Part shown: piece after piece, positions 49,483 through 60,263 of the stretch | Layout: each line of letters starts with the position of its first letter | Position numbering within the stretch: the stretch's first letter is position 1 | Assembly (NCBI GenBank): GCA_003213135.1 | Contig: QCNT01000001.1 | Coordinates: 1 to 64,000 of the forward strand | Direction of reading: 5' to 3' | Length of the DNA: 64,000 nucleotides | Origin: Pelagibacteraceae bacterium AG-426-I15 | GTDB lineage: Bacteria; Pseudomonadota; Alphaproteobacteria; Pelagibacterales; Pelagibacteraceae | Position numbers and translations under genes: made by a program | The notes under the pieces: model-generated | What the model was told of the DNA's origin: nothing | Database searches by the model: none | The model's input: the letters and a program-made list of their open reading frames with translations, nothing else

Positions 49483-50145
49483 ATGACAGATTTAATTAAA
49501 ATTTCTCCTTCTATATTGTCAGCAAATTTTAGTAAATTAGGTGAAGAGATAATATCATTAGATAAAGCAGGGGCAGATTATATTCATGTTGATGTAATGG
49601 ATGGTCACTTTGTTCCTAACATTACGATTGGTCCAGAAGTAATAAAAAAATTGAGGCCACTAACAAAAAAAATTTTTGATGTGCATTTAATGATATCACC
49701 TGTTGATAAATACATAGAAGCATTTTCCAAAGCCGGAGCGGATATAATAACTTTTCATCCTGAGGCAACTGAAAATACATCTAAAACTATTGATTTAATA
49801 AAAAAACAGCAGAAAAAAGTTGGAGTATCTTTAAAACCTAAATCAAGCATTAATTTGATAAAAGATCATTTAAATGACATTGACTTAATTCTCATTATGA
49901 GTGTTGAGCCAGGATTTGGTGGTCAAAAATTCATGCCTGAGGTATTAGAAAAATTAAAAGATATAAAAAAGATTTTATCAGAAAAAAAACTCAAGATGGA
50001 TTTAGAAATTGATGGTGGTATAAATTTTGAAAATTGTAAGTTGGCTAAAGATGCTGGTGCAAACGTTTTAGTATCAGGCTCAACGATTTTTAAAGAAAAT
50101 AGTGGAAATTTAAAAAAAAATATAAGCTTACTTCGTTCAAATTAA
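49483..50145 (+). CDS. rpe: Ribulose-phosphate 3-epimerase
   Basis: SPSILSANFSKLGEEI, HVDVMDGHFVPNITIGP, MSVEPGFGGQKFMPEVLEKL. Confidence 0.96.
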   Translation: MTDLIKISPSILSANFSKLGEEIISLDKAGADYIHVDVMDGHFVPNITIGPEVIKKLRPLTKKIFDVHLMISPVDKYIEAFSKAGADIITFHPEATENTSKTIDLIKKQQKKVGVSLKPKSSINLIKDHLNDIDLILIMSVEPGFGGQKFMPEVLEKLKDIKKILSEKKLKMDLEIDGGINFENCKLAKDAGANVLVSGSTIFKENSGNLKKNISLLRSN

Positions 50146-50147
50146 TA

Positions 50148-51794
50148 ATGGTTTTAAAAGATACTTATCTTTATTTTTTTTCCATAAAAAAAATTTTTTT
50201 TAGATCCCTCAAAGAATTTTTTTTTTTAACAAGTTTTTATAACAAAACACTTAATTCAGAAATACCATCAAGACTATTCTTTCAACCTAACCCCTACCTT
50301 CTTTCGTCATTGTTTAATCATGAGAGTTTTATATTTAAAATTTCTAAGGAGAGTATTTATAATTTTTGGAGTAAAAATATTTCCGAAAAAGAAAAAAATA
50401 GTTTACACAATTTTTTATGGTTAAATCTTGTTGACAGAAAAAACGAAAAAGTAATTATACAAAAAATTATAAAAGATTGGATTAATAAATTTAATAGTTA
50501 TAGAAAAGATATTTGGAAGGAAAGTATTGTTCCAAAAAGAATTATAGCATGGTTATCTAATTCAGATATAATTTTAAGCAATACCAATAAAGATTTTGAA
50601 AAAATATTTTTAAACTCCTTAATCAGGCAGATTAATTTCGTTAAGAAAAATCTTAGTACAAATAGATATGAAACAAATAAGATATCTTCTTTGAGTGCTA
50701 TTATTCTTTCTGGTTTAGTATTCAAAGAATATTATTCAAATTACATAAGCGGCTTGAAGGAATTGAGGAAAATGATAGAGAATTTGTTTGATGAAGATGG
50801 GTTTCCAAAAAATAGAAATTTGGAAAATTTGGTAATTTTTTTACAATATTTTATCCTGATGAAAGAATGGATTAAAGATGCGCAAGAGCCCGTACCTGAA
50901 TATCTTGAAGAAATAATTAGAAAAAATTTAATTTGCTTAAACTCATTCGGTAGTTCAAATAATAGGATTCCGTTATTTAATGGATCCACTGAGAGAGAAC
51001 TTAATAGCTTTTTAGAGTATTTGGAAAAATTAAACTATAAAACCGAGAAAAAAATCGATTGTGTTGGAAAAATTCAAATAATTAAAAATAAAAAAAATTC
51101 TTTATACTTTGATTGTGGTGGGACTCCAGAGTACAAATTATCTGAAGATTATCAATCAGGTCCTTTATCGTTTGAGTTCTATAGTGATTATAATAAAATT
51201 ATAACAAACTGTGGTTATGGAAGAAAAATTTCAAAAAAAATTCGTTTTTTAAGTAAACTAACATCTGCTCAATCCACTTTATGCATTAATAACGTTTCTG
51301 TAGTTAAATTTAAAAAGAACAACCTAATCAACAAAGCTTTTGGGTCTACAATTGATGAAAGTTTCAGTGTTACTAATGTAAAAAGAGAAGAGGATAAAGT
51401 TAAAATAAAAATTTCTGCAACTCATAATGCTTATTTAGAAAAATTTGGCTATCTTCATCAAAGAGAAATAAATTTTATTAAAAAGGATGGTATTGTTCAG
51501 GGAATTGATACTTTATTAAAAAAAAACGAAAATAACAAAATTATTAATTTCAGTATAAGATTTCATATCTACCCTGGAATAGAAACATTTCAAACAGTGG
51601 GTGGAAATGATATACTCTTACAAATAAGTAAAAATAATTCACTAGTTTTTTCATCTAAAAATAAAAATGTGCAAGTGGAAAAAAGTTTATTTATGGGAAG
51701 AAATAAAATACTTAATAATAGCTGTATAGTCATTTATGGTAACACAAATAATCAGGATATAAATATAAGATGGGAGTTGAAAAAAAATAACTAG
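50148..51794 (+). CDS. Heparinase II/III family protein
   Basis: Length, KNISEKEKNSLHNFLWL region, NRYETNKISSLSAIILSGL; conserved neighbour of purH in alphaproteobacteria. Confidence 0.75.
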   Translation: MVLKDTYLYFFSIKKIFFRSLKEFFFLTSFYNKTLNSEIPSRLFFQPNPYLLSSLFNHESFIFKISKESIYNFWSKNISEKEKNSLHNFLWLNLVDRKNEKVIIQKIIKDWINKFNSYRKDIWKESIVPKRIIAWLSNSDIILSNTNKDFEKIFLNSLIRQINFVKKNLSTNRYETNKISSLSAIILSGLVFKEYYSNYISGLKELRKMIENLFDEDGFPKNRNLENLVIFLQYFILMKEWIKDAQEPVPEYLEEIIRKNLICLNSFGSSNNRIPLFNGSTERELNSFLEYLEKLNYKTEKKIDCVGKIQIIKNKKNSLYFDCGGTPEYKLSEDYQSGPLSFEFYSDYNKIITNCGYGRKISKKIRFLSKLTSAQSTLCINNVSVVKFKKNNLINKAFGSTIDESFSVTNVKREEDKVKIKISATHNAYLEKFGYLHQREINFIKKDGIVQGIDTLLKKNENNKIINFSIRFHIYPGIETFQTVGGNDILLQISKNNSLVFSSKNKNVQVEKSLFMGRNKILNNSCIVIYGNTNNQDINIRWELKKNN

Positions 51795-53336
51795 ATGAAA
51801 ATTACAAAAATCAATAATGCCCTGATATCTGTTAGTGACAAATCCGAACTTGAAAAGTTAGTTAAGATTTTAAGCAGTTACAAAATTAATATTATTAGCT
51901 CTGGTGGAACTTTTAAACAAATAAAACAGCTGGGCTATAAATGCTCAGAGGTCTCAAATTATACCAAATTTAATGAAATGTTGGACGGTAGAGTAAAAAC
52001 CTTACATCCAAAAATTCATGCAGGAATACTAAATGAAAGATCAAATAAAAAACATAAAAGGGAGATGAATAAAAGAAAATTTAAAAATATAGATTTAATT
52101 ATTGTTAATTTCTACCCTTTCCAAAAAAATATTGAACAAAATAAAAATTTAAAAAAAATTATTGAAAATATAGATATAGGTGGACCGGCTATGGTTAGGG
52201 CTGCTGCAAAAAATTTTAAGGATGTAACAATAGTTACAGATAGGAGTGATTATAACCCATTAATTAAACAAATTAAAAAATTTAATGGAGGTACAAGTTT
52301 AGAATTTAGAGAAATAATGGCAAGTAAAGCCTTTAATCTAACCGCATATTACGACTCTATAATTTCAGATTGGTTCAATAAAAAATTAAATATTAAGTTT
52401 CCAAATACAAAAACAATTTTTGGAAAAAAACTTTCACAACTTAGATATGGGGAGAATCCACATCAAGAGGGTAGCATTTATTTTTCTGCAAATAATATTG
52501 GTTTAAAAAAAGTTAAAGGAAAAACTTTAAGTTACAATAATTATAATGACATATTTGCTGGTTTAGAAATTTTAGGATCTTTTAAAAAAACAGGAACAGT
52601 AATAATTAAGCATGCAAATCCATCAGGTGCATCTATTAATAGTTCTCCTATAAAATCTTTTGAAGAATCTTTTAATTGTGATCCGATTAGCGCTTTTGGT
52701 GGTGTAGTAGCATGCAATTTTAAATTAGATGAAAAAATTGCAAAAAAAATGTCTTCATCTTTTTTTGAGGTAATACTTGCAAAAGGTTTTAACAAAAATG
52801 CAATCAAAATATTTTCAAGAAGAAAAAACTTAACATTGATTGATATTTCGAGCTTTAAGAACAATGTAAATCAGCAAATAAGGTATTTTGGTAATTCTTT
52901 TTTACTACAAGACAGAAATAGAAAAATTTTTGATAATAAAAAACTTAAATTTGTTACAAAACTTAAACCTACTAGGAAAGAATTAAAAGGTGCTGAATTT
53001 GCACTAAATATATGTAAATTTGTAAAATCAAACTCAATAGTGATTACAAATAACTTTTCGACGATAGGGATTGGAGCCGGCCAACCAAGTAGATTAGATA
53101 GTTGTAGAATCGCGACACAAAAAGCCAAGAAATTTCAACCCAAGAGACTTAGAGGGGCGATTGCGGCCTCCGACGCTTTTTTCCCATTCGCAGATGGAAT
53201 AAAAAAATTGATTAATGCTGGAGCAAAAATAATTATTCAACCTGGTGGGTCTATTAGAGATAAAGATTCAATTAAAGTTGCCAATAATGCTAAAGTTAAA
53301 ATGATTTTTACTGGAGTAAGACATTTTAATCACTAA
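51795..53336 (+). CDS. purH: Bifunctional AICAR formyltransferase/IMP cyclohydrolase
   Basis: [82 protein letters not shown]. Confidence 0.96.
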   Translation: MKITKINNALISVSDKSELEKLVKILSSYKINIISSGGTFKQIKQLGYKCSEVSNYTKFNEMLDGRVKTLHPKIHAGILNERSNKKHKREMNKRKFKNIDLIIVNFYPFQKNIEQNKNLKKIIENIDIGGPAMVRAAAKNFKDVTIVTDRSDYNPLIKQIKKFNGGTSLEFREIMASKAFNLTAYYDSIISDWFNKKLNIKFPNTKTIFGKKLSQLRYGENPHQEGSIYFSANNIGLKKVKGKTLSYNNYNDIFAGLEILGSFKKTGTVIIKHANPSGASINSSPIKSFEESFNCDPISAFGGVVACNFKLDEKIAKKMSSSFFEVILAKGFNKNAIKIFSRRKNLTLIDISSFKNNVNQQIRYFGNSFLLQDRNRKIFDNKKLKFVTKLKPTRKELKGAEFALNICKFVKSNSIVITNNFSTIGIGAGQPSRLDSCRIATQKAKKFQPKRLRGAIAASDAFFPFADGIKKLINAGAKIIIQPGGSIRDKDSIKVANNAKVKMIFTGVRHFNH

Positions 53337-54604
53337 CTTGGTTTATTCATAGAAACAAAAAAGTCTGCATTATTTTTAGTGTTTTTAAGTTTAGACATTA
53401 AAAATTCTATTCCATCCATTGTTCCCATTGGACTTATAATTCTTCTTAACACATTAACTTTTGTTAGATCTTCCTTTTTAAATAACAATTCTTCTCTTCT
53501 TGTTCCAGAGCGAGTGATGTCGATAGCCGGATAAATTCTCTTATCAGCGATTTTTCTATCTAGAATTAATTCGGAATTACCCGTACCTTTAAATTCCTCG
53601 AAAATAACCTCGTCCATTCTACTTCCTGTATCTATTAAAGCTGTCGATATTATTGTTAAAGAGCCTCCCTGCTCTACATTTCTCGCAGCTCCAAAAAATC
53701 TTTTTGGACGTTGAAGTGCATTTGCGTCTACACCGCCAGTTAAAACTTTACCAGAACTTGGGACAACAGCATTATACGCTCTGCCTAGTCTAGTTATAGA
53801 ATCCAAAAGTATCACAACATCTTTTTTATGTTCAACTAGTCTCTTCGCTTTTTCTATTACCATCTCAGCTACTGCTACGTGTCTTGCAGCAGGTTCGTCA
53901 AAAGTTGAACTAATAACTTCACCTTTAACAGTTCTTTGCATATCTGTTACTTCTTCGGGCCTTTCATCTATAAGTAAAACCATTAGATAACACTCGGGAT
54001 GATTAATAGCTAAAGAGTTGGCAATATTTTGTAAAATAATCGTTTTGCCTGCTTTGGGTGGTGATATAATTAGTGATCTCTGGCCTTTCCCTATAGGGCT
54101 TACTAGGTCGATTAGTCTAGGAGTTTGATCTGGTTTCTTTTCGGTAGTATTTTTGTCAATTTCCATTTTTAATTGTTTGTCAGGATAAAGTGGTGTCAGG
54201 TTATCAAAAGCTATTTTATTTCTTCCTTTTTCCGGGTTTTCAAAATTAATTTGATTTACCTTAAGCAATGCGAAATATCTTTCTGCATCTTTTGGGGCTC
54301 TTATTTCTCCTTCGACTGAGTCACCTGTTCTCAATCCAAATCTTCTAATTTGGCTCGGGCTTACGTAAATATCATCAGGTCCTGGTAAATAGTTTGACTC
54401 TATAGCTCTTAGAAAGCCAAAACCGTCTTGTAAAACTTCTAAAACTCCACCCCCGGTAATTTGTTCATTTTTTTCAGCCAATTTCTTTAAAATAGAAAAT
54501 AGTATTTCTTGTTTTCTAAGTGTGCTAGGATTTTCAATTCCAAGCTTTTCGGCTTGCGAAATTAGTTCTGACGGTGATTGTTTCTTTAGTTCTTGTAGGT
54601 TCAT
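53333..54604 (-). CDS. rho: Transcription termination factor Rho
   Basis: [67 protein letters not shown]. Confidence 0.97.
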   Translation of the reverse strand: MNLQELKKQSPSELISQAEKLGIENPSTLRKQEILFSILKKLAEKNEQITGGGVLEVLQDGFGFLRAIESNYLPGPDDIYVSPSQIRRFGLRTGDSVEGEIRAPKDAERYFALLKVNQINFENPEKGRNKIAFDNLTPLYPDKQLKMEIDKNTTEKKPDQTPRLIDLVSPIGKGQRSLIISPPKAGKTIILQNIANSLAINHPECYLMVLLIDERPEEVTDMQRTVKGEVISSTFDEPAARHVAVAEMVIEKAKRLVEHKKDVVILLDSITRLGRAYNAVVPSSGKVLTGGVDANALQRPKRFFGAARNVEQGGSLTIISTALIDTGSRMDEVIFEEFKGTGNSELILDRKIADKRIYPAIDITRSGTRREELLFKKEDLTKVNVLRRIISPMGTMDGIEFLMSKLKNTKNNADFFVSMNKPS

Positions 54605-54665
54605 AATGAATTTTAATATTAAGGAAAGTAGTCTTAATATAGTTAATTAAAATTAATATTCAAGT

Positions 54666-55097
54666 CTAAATAGGCTTAAAAACAACTAAAAATATTACAA
54701 TAATTAGAAAAACTGTTGGAACTTCATTGATAATCCTAAAAAATCTAGAAGAATGTTGATTTTCGCCCATACTAAATCTTTTCAAACAGTTAAATAAAAA
54801 AAAGTGATAAAATGTTAAAGACAACACTAATAACATTTTTGATATTAACCAAAACTCTTTTAAAGAATTTATTCCAATTTCATGTATTAAAAGGAAACCA
54901 AAAAGCCATGATAAAATCATTGCTGGATTCATAATATATAGGAACAACCTTTTTTCCATTATCTTAAAAACTTCGTGTACATCATTTTTTTTAGTATCTG
55001 CATGGTAAACAAAAATTCTAGGCAAATATAATAAACCTGCCATCCACGATATTACAGCGATTAGATGTAAAGCCTTAAAAATTAAATATGAGTTCAT
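54666..55097 (-). CDS. hemJ: Protoporphyrinogen oxidase HemJ
   Basis: FKALHLIAVISWMAGLLYLPRIFVYH, NPAMILSWLFGFLL, NEVPTVFLIIVIFLVV; next to hemH and hemE. Confidence 0.88.
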   Translation of the reverse strand: MNSYLIFKALHLIAVISWMAGLLYLPRIFVYHADTKKNDVHEVFKIMEKRLFLYIMNPAMILSWLFGFLLIHEIGINSLKEFWLISKMLLVLSLTFYHFFLFNCLKRFSMGENQHSSRFFRIINEVPTVFLIIVIFLVVFKPI

Positions 55098-56092
55098 TTA
55101 ACTAGATATTTTTTTGTTAGATGCTCAAGTAAATTAATATGATCATCTCCGTCATTTAAACATGGAACCAAATCAAAGTTTTTGCCACCGCTTTTAAGGA
55201 AGCTTTCTTTTCCTTGGATAAAAATTTCTTCTAAAGTTTCTACACAGTCTGAAGAAAAACCAGGGCAAATAACTAAAATATTTTTCTTTCCATCCCTGGG
55301 TAAACTTTCTAGAGTTTTGTCTGTGTATGGTTGCAGCCACTCTTGGGGCCCAAACCTTGATTGGAATGTTGTTAATATCGGTATTTTTTTAAAACTTTCG
55401 GATAAGAGCCTTGATGTCTTTTGACAATAGCAATGATATGGGTCTCCTTTGTTAAAATATTTTTTAGGTATACCGTGATAGGAAGCTATGACTAGATCGG
55501 GTTTCCAATCTAATTCGGAAATTTTCTTATCAAGACTATTAACTAAAGCAGAAATATATAATGGTTCCGATTCATAGTGAGGTATAATTTGTAAACTAGG
55601 CTGCCATCTCATTTTAATAAGGGTCCTATAAACTTCATCGCAAACTGTTGCCGTTGTTGCGGCTGCATACTGAGGATACAATGGCAAAACTATAATATTT
55701 TCACATCCTTGGTCTTTAAGTTTCATTATTTTACTTTTTATACCAGGGTTTCCATACCTCATAGCAAAATCCACGACTATATTTTCATTTTTTATTTTAT
55801 CGTTTAGTTTTTTAGTCTGCATAATTGTATAATATCTTAGAGGTGACATATTTTCTTTTTTAAACCAAATTTCCTTATAAGCTTTTGCTGTTTTAGATGG
55901 TCGTAAATTAAGAATAAATAAATTTAAAATTATTTTCCATAAAATGGGATTTACTTCTATAACCCTGTTATCTGACAAAAATTCTTTAAGATATTTCCTT
56001 ATATCCCACCAGCTTGTTGAGTCTGGTGTTCCTAAGTTTACTAGGAGCAATCCAGTTTTTCCGTATTTGACCTTGGGATGATCTTGCTTCAT
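55094..56092 (-). CDS. hemH: Ferrochelatase
   Basis: GLLLVNLGTPDSTSWWDIRKYLKEFLSD, MRYGNPGI, LPLYPQYAAATTATV, SYHGIPKKYFNKGDPYHCYC, QSRFGPQEWLQPYTD. Confidence 0.96.
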   Translation of the reverse strand: MKQDHPKVKYGKTGLLLVNLGTPDSTSWWDIRKYLKEFLSDNRVIEVNPILWKIILNLFILNLRPSKTAKAYKEIWFKKENMSPLRYYTIMQTKKLNDKIKNENIVVDFAMRYGNPGIKSKIMKLKDQGCENIIVLPLYPQYAAATTATVCDEVYRTLIKMRWQPSLQIIPHYESEPLYISALVNSLDKKISELDWKPDLVIASYHGIPKKYFNKGDPYHCYCQKTSRLLSESFKKIPILTTFQSRFGPQEWLQPYTDKTLESLPRDGKKNILVICPGFSSDCVETLEEIFIQGKESFLKSGGKNFDLVPCLNDGDDHINLLEHLTKKYLVK

Positions 56093-57096
56093 CTTTTTTT
56101 TCTTACTAGATTTGTAATATATCTAATTGTTTCTGGTTTTGTATCTGGTAAAACTCCGTGGCCTAAATTGAAAATATACGGATATCCTGAAAATATTTTA
56201 AGATATTTTTCTACCTCTTTTTTAATCGCATTTTCATCTTTCAAAAGAATCTTGGGATCCATACCACCCTGTATTGGTATTCCTTTTAAGTTATTTTTAG
56301 CCCATTGTGGATCTACATCGTAATCTATACTAATACAATGCGGAGAAACTTTTTCGCAATATTCTGCATATTCTTTTCCAAGACCTCTGGGAAAACATAT
56401 TATAGGTTTTTTTTTATTATTTACTTTATTAATTATATTTTTTGATGGGTTGTAACAAAAATTAAACAATTGATTTTTAGGTAACAATCCGGCCCAAGAG
56501 TCAAAGATTTGTATTACATCTGCGCCAGCCTTTATTTGTTCGTTAATATGCAAAGAAATCATATCCTCTAATTTTGCTAATAGTTTTTGGGTTAATTTTT
56601 CGTTTTTAATTACTTTAAAAAAATCAAAATCTTTTTTTGGTGACTTTTGGTTTAACATATAAACAAGCAATGTCCAAGGGGCTCCGGCAAAACCTATTAC
56701 GCTTTTTTGTGGCAGCTTTTCTTTAACTTTGCTTATTGCTTTGTAGACTGGTGATACTTTTTCTAAGAAATTTTGAGCTGTGGTTTTTAAAATTTCTTCT
56801 ATCTTTAAGTCTCCTAAAACTGGGCCCTCTCCCTTTTTAAATTCTACTTTTTGACCAAGTCCATAGGGTATTAGCAAAATATCAGAAAAAATAATTGCTG
56901 CGTCTAGGTCAAATCTTTTTATAGGTTGTATTGTAATTTCGGCTGCTAGTTCACTATTTAAGCACAAATTAATAAAATTAGGATTCTTTATTCTTATCTC
57001 TTTAAACTCAGGCAAATATCTACCTGCCTGTCTCATAAACCATATAGGCAAATATGATGAGTCTCTATTGGAAATGCATTCGACTAGTTTGTTCAT
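56089..57096 (-). CDS. hemE: Uroporphyrinogen decarboxylase
   Basis: PIWFMRQAGRYLPEFKEIR, AAIIFSDILLIP, GFAGAPWTLLVYML, QIFDSWAG, FNLGHGVLPDTKPE. Confidence 0.97.
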   Translation of the reverse strand: MNKLVECISNRDSSYLPIWFMRQAGRYLPEFKEIRIKNPNFINLCLNSELAAEITIQPIKRFDLDAAIIFSDILLIPYGLGQKVEFKKGEGPVLGDLKIEEILKTTAQNFLEKVSPVYKAISKVKEKLPQKSVIGFAGAPWTLLVYMLNQKSPKKDFDFFKVIKNEKLTQKLLAKLEDMISLHINEQIKAGADVIQIFDSWAGLLPKNQLFNFCYNPSKNIINKVNNKKKPIICFPRGLGKEYAEYCEKVSPHCISIDYDVDPQWAKNNLKGIPIQGGMDPKILLKDENAIKKEVEKYLKIFSGYPYIFNLGHGVLPDTKPETIRYITNLVRKKR

Positions 57097-57369
57097 TAAT
57101 TAATATAGTATAAGTATAATTCTATTTGTTGTAATAGGTCATGTTAGTTAGTGAAAATGGGATAATATTCATATTATCTACATATTGCATGGATTAAAAA
57201 TGTAAATAAAACGGGCTTTTTCTATATTATTAACAATGTTAATTATAAAATATTAAATTATAAACATTATTTTAATTGTTAAATAATTGTTGATTAAGGT
57301 GAATAAAAAACTCTTTCTATGAATATAGCTTTATATCTATGAATTATACTAAAATAACTCACAGTTTTA
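57097..57369. other. oriC: Candidate chromosomal replication origin region (hemE-ppsR intergenic gap)
   Basis: Largest protein-free gap in the window, very AT-rich, between divergent hemE and ppsR. Synteny with Caulobacter Cori (hemE side) and the predicted Rickettsia origin. DnaA-box-like TTATCTACA at 57174-57182 and reverse TAATCAACA at 57288-57296. Confidence 0.6.
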
Positions 57370-58191
57370 ATGACAAATAAATATAAAATATTCCTTATCT
57401 CAGATTCTACCGGGGAAACTCTGGATAGAATATTTTTAGCTTTACAATCTCAATTTGCAAATTTCCATTATGACAAGAAAGAATTTGTTTTTATAAGAAC
57501 ACAACAACAGATTGATAAAATAATTAATGAGTGCAAATCACAACAAAGCTCAATAATACTTTACACAATAGTTGATACTAAACTAGCTAAGTTCTTAGGT
57601 ACAGAATGTGAGAAAAATAACATTCCCTGTTTTGGCGTCTTAGGTAATTTAATATTAAGCTTCTCTAAGCTATTAAATCAAAAAGCAACGCACAAACCTA
57701 GCGCTCAACACGTGCTAGATGAAGATTATTACAAGAGAATAGAGGCCATCCAATTTACAATGTCACATGATGATGGAAAAAAGAACGAAGATATAAACCA
57801 AGCAGATATTATTTTATTGGGTGTCAGCAGAACCAGCAAAACACCAACATCAATCTATTTGGCTAACAGAGGTTACAAAACATTAAATATACCACTGGTT
57901 TTAGATCAGGCCATTCCCTCAATTTTAGAAAAAGATAACAAAAAAATCTGTGTAATTGGTTTATTCGCTGACGCTGAAAGATTAGCAGAAGTTAGAAAAA
58001 CCAGAATTAGTGTAAATACATCAATTGATTTAAAAACTTATACCGATGTTGAAAAAATCAGAATAGAAGTAGAAAATTCAAAAAAAATGTTCAAAAGGTT
58101 TAATTGGCCTGCAATAGATGTTACTAGACGATCAGTCGAAGAAACAGCAGCGTCAATAATTAAAATATACGAAATAAAAAAAAATAAATGA
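57370..58191 (+). CDS. ppsR: Pyruvate, phosphate/water dikinase regulatory protein (DUF299 family)
   Basis: IFLISDSTGETLDRI, FGVLGNLI, ADIILLGVSRTSKTPTSIYLANRGYKTLNIPLV, WPAIDVTRRSVEETAASII. Confidence 0.95.
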   Translation: MTNKYKIFLISDSTGETLDRIFLALQSQFANFHYDKKEFVFIRTQQQIDKIINECKSQQSSIILYTIVDTKLAKFLGTECEKNNIPCFGVLGNLILSFSKLLNQKATHKPSAQHVLDEDYYKRIEAIQFTMSHDDGKKNEDINQADIILLGVSRTSKTPTSIYLANRGYKTLNIPLVLDQAIPSILEKDNKKICVIGLFADAERLAEVRKTRISVNTSIDLKTYTDVEKIRIEVENSKKMFKRFNWPAIDVTRRSVEETAASIIKIYEIKKNK

Positions 58192-58766
58192 AAATAATCT
58201 TAGCGTCGAAAAGTGGAGTAAGAAAAAAAATATTAAACGAGAATCAGATTACCTGTGAAGTCTTTCCGTCAAATATTGATGAAGACGAAGTCAAAAATTC
58301 ATTACTCTCCTCAGGCGCAAGTCCATTATTAATTTCGAAAAATTTGGCAGAATTAAAAGCTAATAAAATAAGTTTAAAATCGCCAGACAAAATAGTTCTA
58401 GGCGCAGACAGTGTTATTGATTTAAACGGCGAACTTATCTCCAAACCCAACGATAGAAAGGAAGCCTTAAATATAATGAAAAAATTAAATGGAAAAAAAC
58501 ACAGGTTAATTAGCTCTGTATGCATATCAAAAAATGGATCAATGATTTGGAACCATACAGATGCCGCCTCATTAACTATGAAAGAACTTAATTTAGACCA
58601 AATTAAATCGTATTTACAAAAAGTAGATGATAAAAAATTATATGCTTATGGAGTTTATCAAATCGAAGCTAGCGGAAAAGATTTATTTTCAAAAATTGAA
58701 GGAGATGAAGATACGATTATGGGCCTCCCCATTAAAAAAATAAAGGAGTATTTAAATAATCTGTAA
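58188..58766 (+). CDS. maf: Maf/YceF family nucleotide pyrophosphatase
   Basis: IILASKSGVRKKIL, LGADSVIDLNGELISKP, YGVYQIEASGKDLFSKIEGDEDTIMGLP. Confidence 0.93.
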   Translation: MKIILASKSGVRKKILNENQITCEVFPSNIDEDEVKNSLLSSGASPLLISKNLAELKANKISLKSPDKIVLGADSVIDLNGELISKPNDRKEALNIMKKLNGKKHRLISSVCISKNGSMIWNHTDAASLTMKELNLDQIKSYLQKVDDKKLYAYGVYQIEASGKDLFSKIEGDEDTIMGLPIKKIKEYLNNL

Positions 58767-58918
58767 TGCTAATTTTGATTTGGATCATAGTTTGTGCTAT
58801 TTTTTATTTAGTCCAAAAAACCCTCGGTAATTCTGGACATGCACTAGAGTTATTTGCTTTATTAACAGCATTAGCATTATTTTTTATTGATAGATTAAGC
58901 AGAAAAGCAAAAAAATGA
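58766..58918 (+). CDS. Small hypothetical membrane protein, 50 aa (not in supplied ORF track)
   Basis: MLILIWIIVCAIFYLVQKTLGNSGHALELFALLTALALFFIDRLSRKAKK; start overlaps maf stop, stop overlaps aroE start (ATGA). Confidence 0.65.
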   Translation: MLILIWIIVCAIFYLVQKTLGNSGHALELFALLTALALFFIDRLSRKAKK

Positions 58919-59703
58919 AAAAATATTTAGTAATAGGAAATCCAATAGAGCATTCATTATCACCATTACTACACAATTTTTGGATTAAAAAGCACGGGGT
59001 AAATGCTATCTATGAAAAAAAGTTGTTAGAGAAAAATGATATTGAAAAAACTCTAAATGATATGAGAGAAAGCGAGACAGAAGGAATAAATGTTACAGTG
59101 CCTTTCAAAAAATACGTAATTCCGTTTTTAGACCAGTTGTCAGATACTGCTAAAAAGACCCAATCAGTAAATACAATTTTCAAAAGACAAAATAAGTTGA
59201 TCGGTGATAACACTGATGTTTACGGTTTTTCGGAAGCAATCAAACTAACCAATTTAAATCTAAAAAATAAAAAGGCACTAATTTTAGGTGCTGGTGGTGT
59301 GACTCCTTCAATCATATTGGCATTAAAAAATATGGGAATTTTAGAAATAGTTTTATCAAATAGAACAAAAGCAAAAGCAGAGGATCTTAAAAAAAGTTTC
59401 CCTTTTCTAAAAGTGATAAATTGGGGAGAAACAACAAAATCCGATTTAATAATTAATGCAACAAGTATAGGCATAAAGGAAAAAGAGGAAATTAAATTGG
59501 ATAATTCCAAATTAGATGGTCAATTATTTTATGATGTAATTTATAATCCATCTGAAACAAAATTTTTAGAAAATGCTAAAAAACTCGGAAAAAAAACAGA
59601 GAATGGTAAAAATATGTTTATCTATCAAGCATTGAAAGCATTTGAAATATGGCATGGTATTAGACCAGAAATTAATACAGAGGTTAATGATTTAATCAAA
59701 TGA
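58915..59703 (+). CDS. aroE: Shikimate dehydrogenase
   Basis: VIGNPIEHSLSPLLHN, GINVTVPFKKYV, GDNTDVYGF, ALILGAGGVTPSI. Confidence 0.95.
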   Translation: MKKYLVIGNPIEHSLSPLLHNFWIKKHGVNAIYEKKLLEKNDIEKTLNDMRESETEGINVTVPFKKYVIPFLDQLSDTAKKTQSVNTIFKRQNKLIGDNTDVYGFSEAIKLTNLNLKNKKALILGAGGVTPSIILALKNMGILEIVLSNRTKAKAEDLKKSFPFLKVINWGETTKSDLIINATSIGIKEKEEIKLDNSKLDGQLFYDVIYNPSETKFLENAKKLGKKTENGKNMFIYQALKAFEIWHGIRPEINTEVNDLIK

Positions 59704-60263
59704 TTAAAATAGGAATTACCGGATCATTGGCATCTGGAAAGTCTACAGTTGCTAAAATAATTGCATCTAAGAAATATCCACTTTTTGACGCTGATAAAGC
59801 CGTAAAGAAAATTTACCAAACAAATATTTTTAAAGCAAAAATTTTTAAAAAATTTAAACTTAAAAATAAAAAAAACATAAAAAATAATATAAAAAAAATT
59901 ATATCAAAGAATAAAAAGTCTCTCAAAGATCTTGAAAAAATTATTCACCCTATTGTAAGAAAGCAAATAAGAATTTTTTTAAAAAGAAATAAGAAAAAAA
60001 AATTCGTAATCTTTGAAATACCACTTCTTATTGAAAGTAACTTAATGAAACATTATGATAAGATTATACTTGTTAACTCAAGGAGAGATTTAAGGCTTAA
60101 AAGATATCTTAAAAGAGGTAATAATAAGAAGATATTTAACCTTTTAAATAAAAGACAACTTTCACCTGCGAAAAAAATTAAATTTTGTGATTATGTTATC
60201 AACAACAATAGTTCTTTAAAAAAACTGAAAAAGAATGTTAAATTAATTGAAAGCAAAATATGA
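59700..60263 (+). CDS. coaE: Dephospho-CoA kinase
   Basis: IGITGSLASGKSTVAKII, FDADKAVKKIY, EIPLLIES. Confidence 0.94.
   Translation: MIKIGITGSLASGKSTVAKIIASKKYPLFDADKAVKKIYQTNIFKAKIFKKFKLKNKKNIKNNIKKIISKNKKSLKDLEKIIHPIVRKQIRIFLKRNKKKKFVIFEIPLLIESNLMKHYDKIILVNSRRDLRLKRYLKRGNNKKIFNLLNKRQLSPAKKIKFCDYVINNNSSLKKLKKNVKLIESKI

Noticed and set aside
57097-57369. CtrA binding sites (TTAA-N7-TTAA) in the putative origin
   Set aside because: All TTAA pairs were checked; spacings of 3, 5, 10 and 11 nt occur but none of 7, so CtrA control is not claimed.
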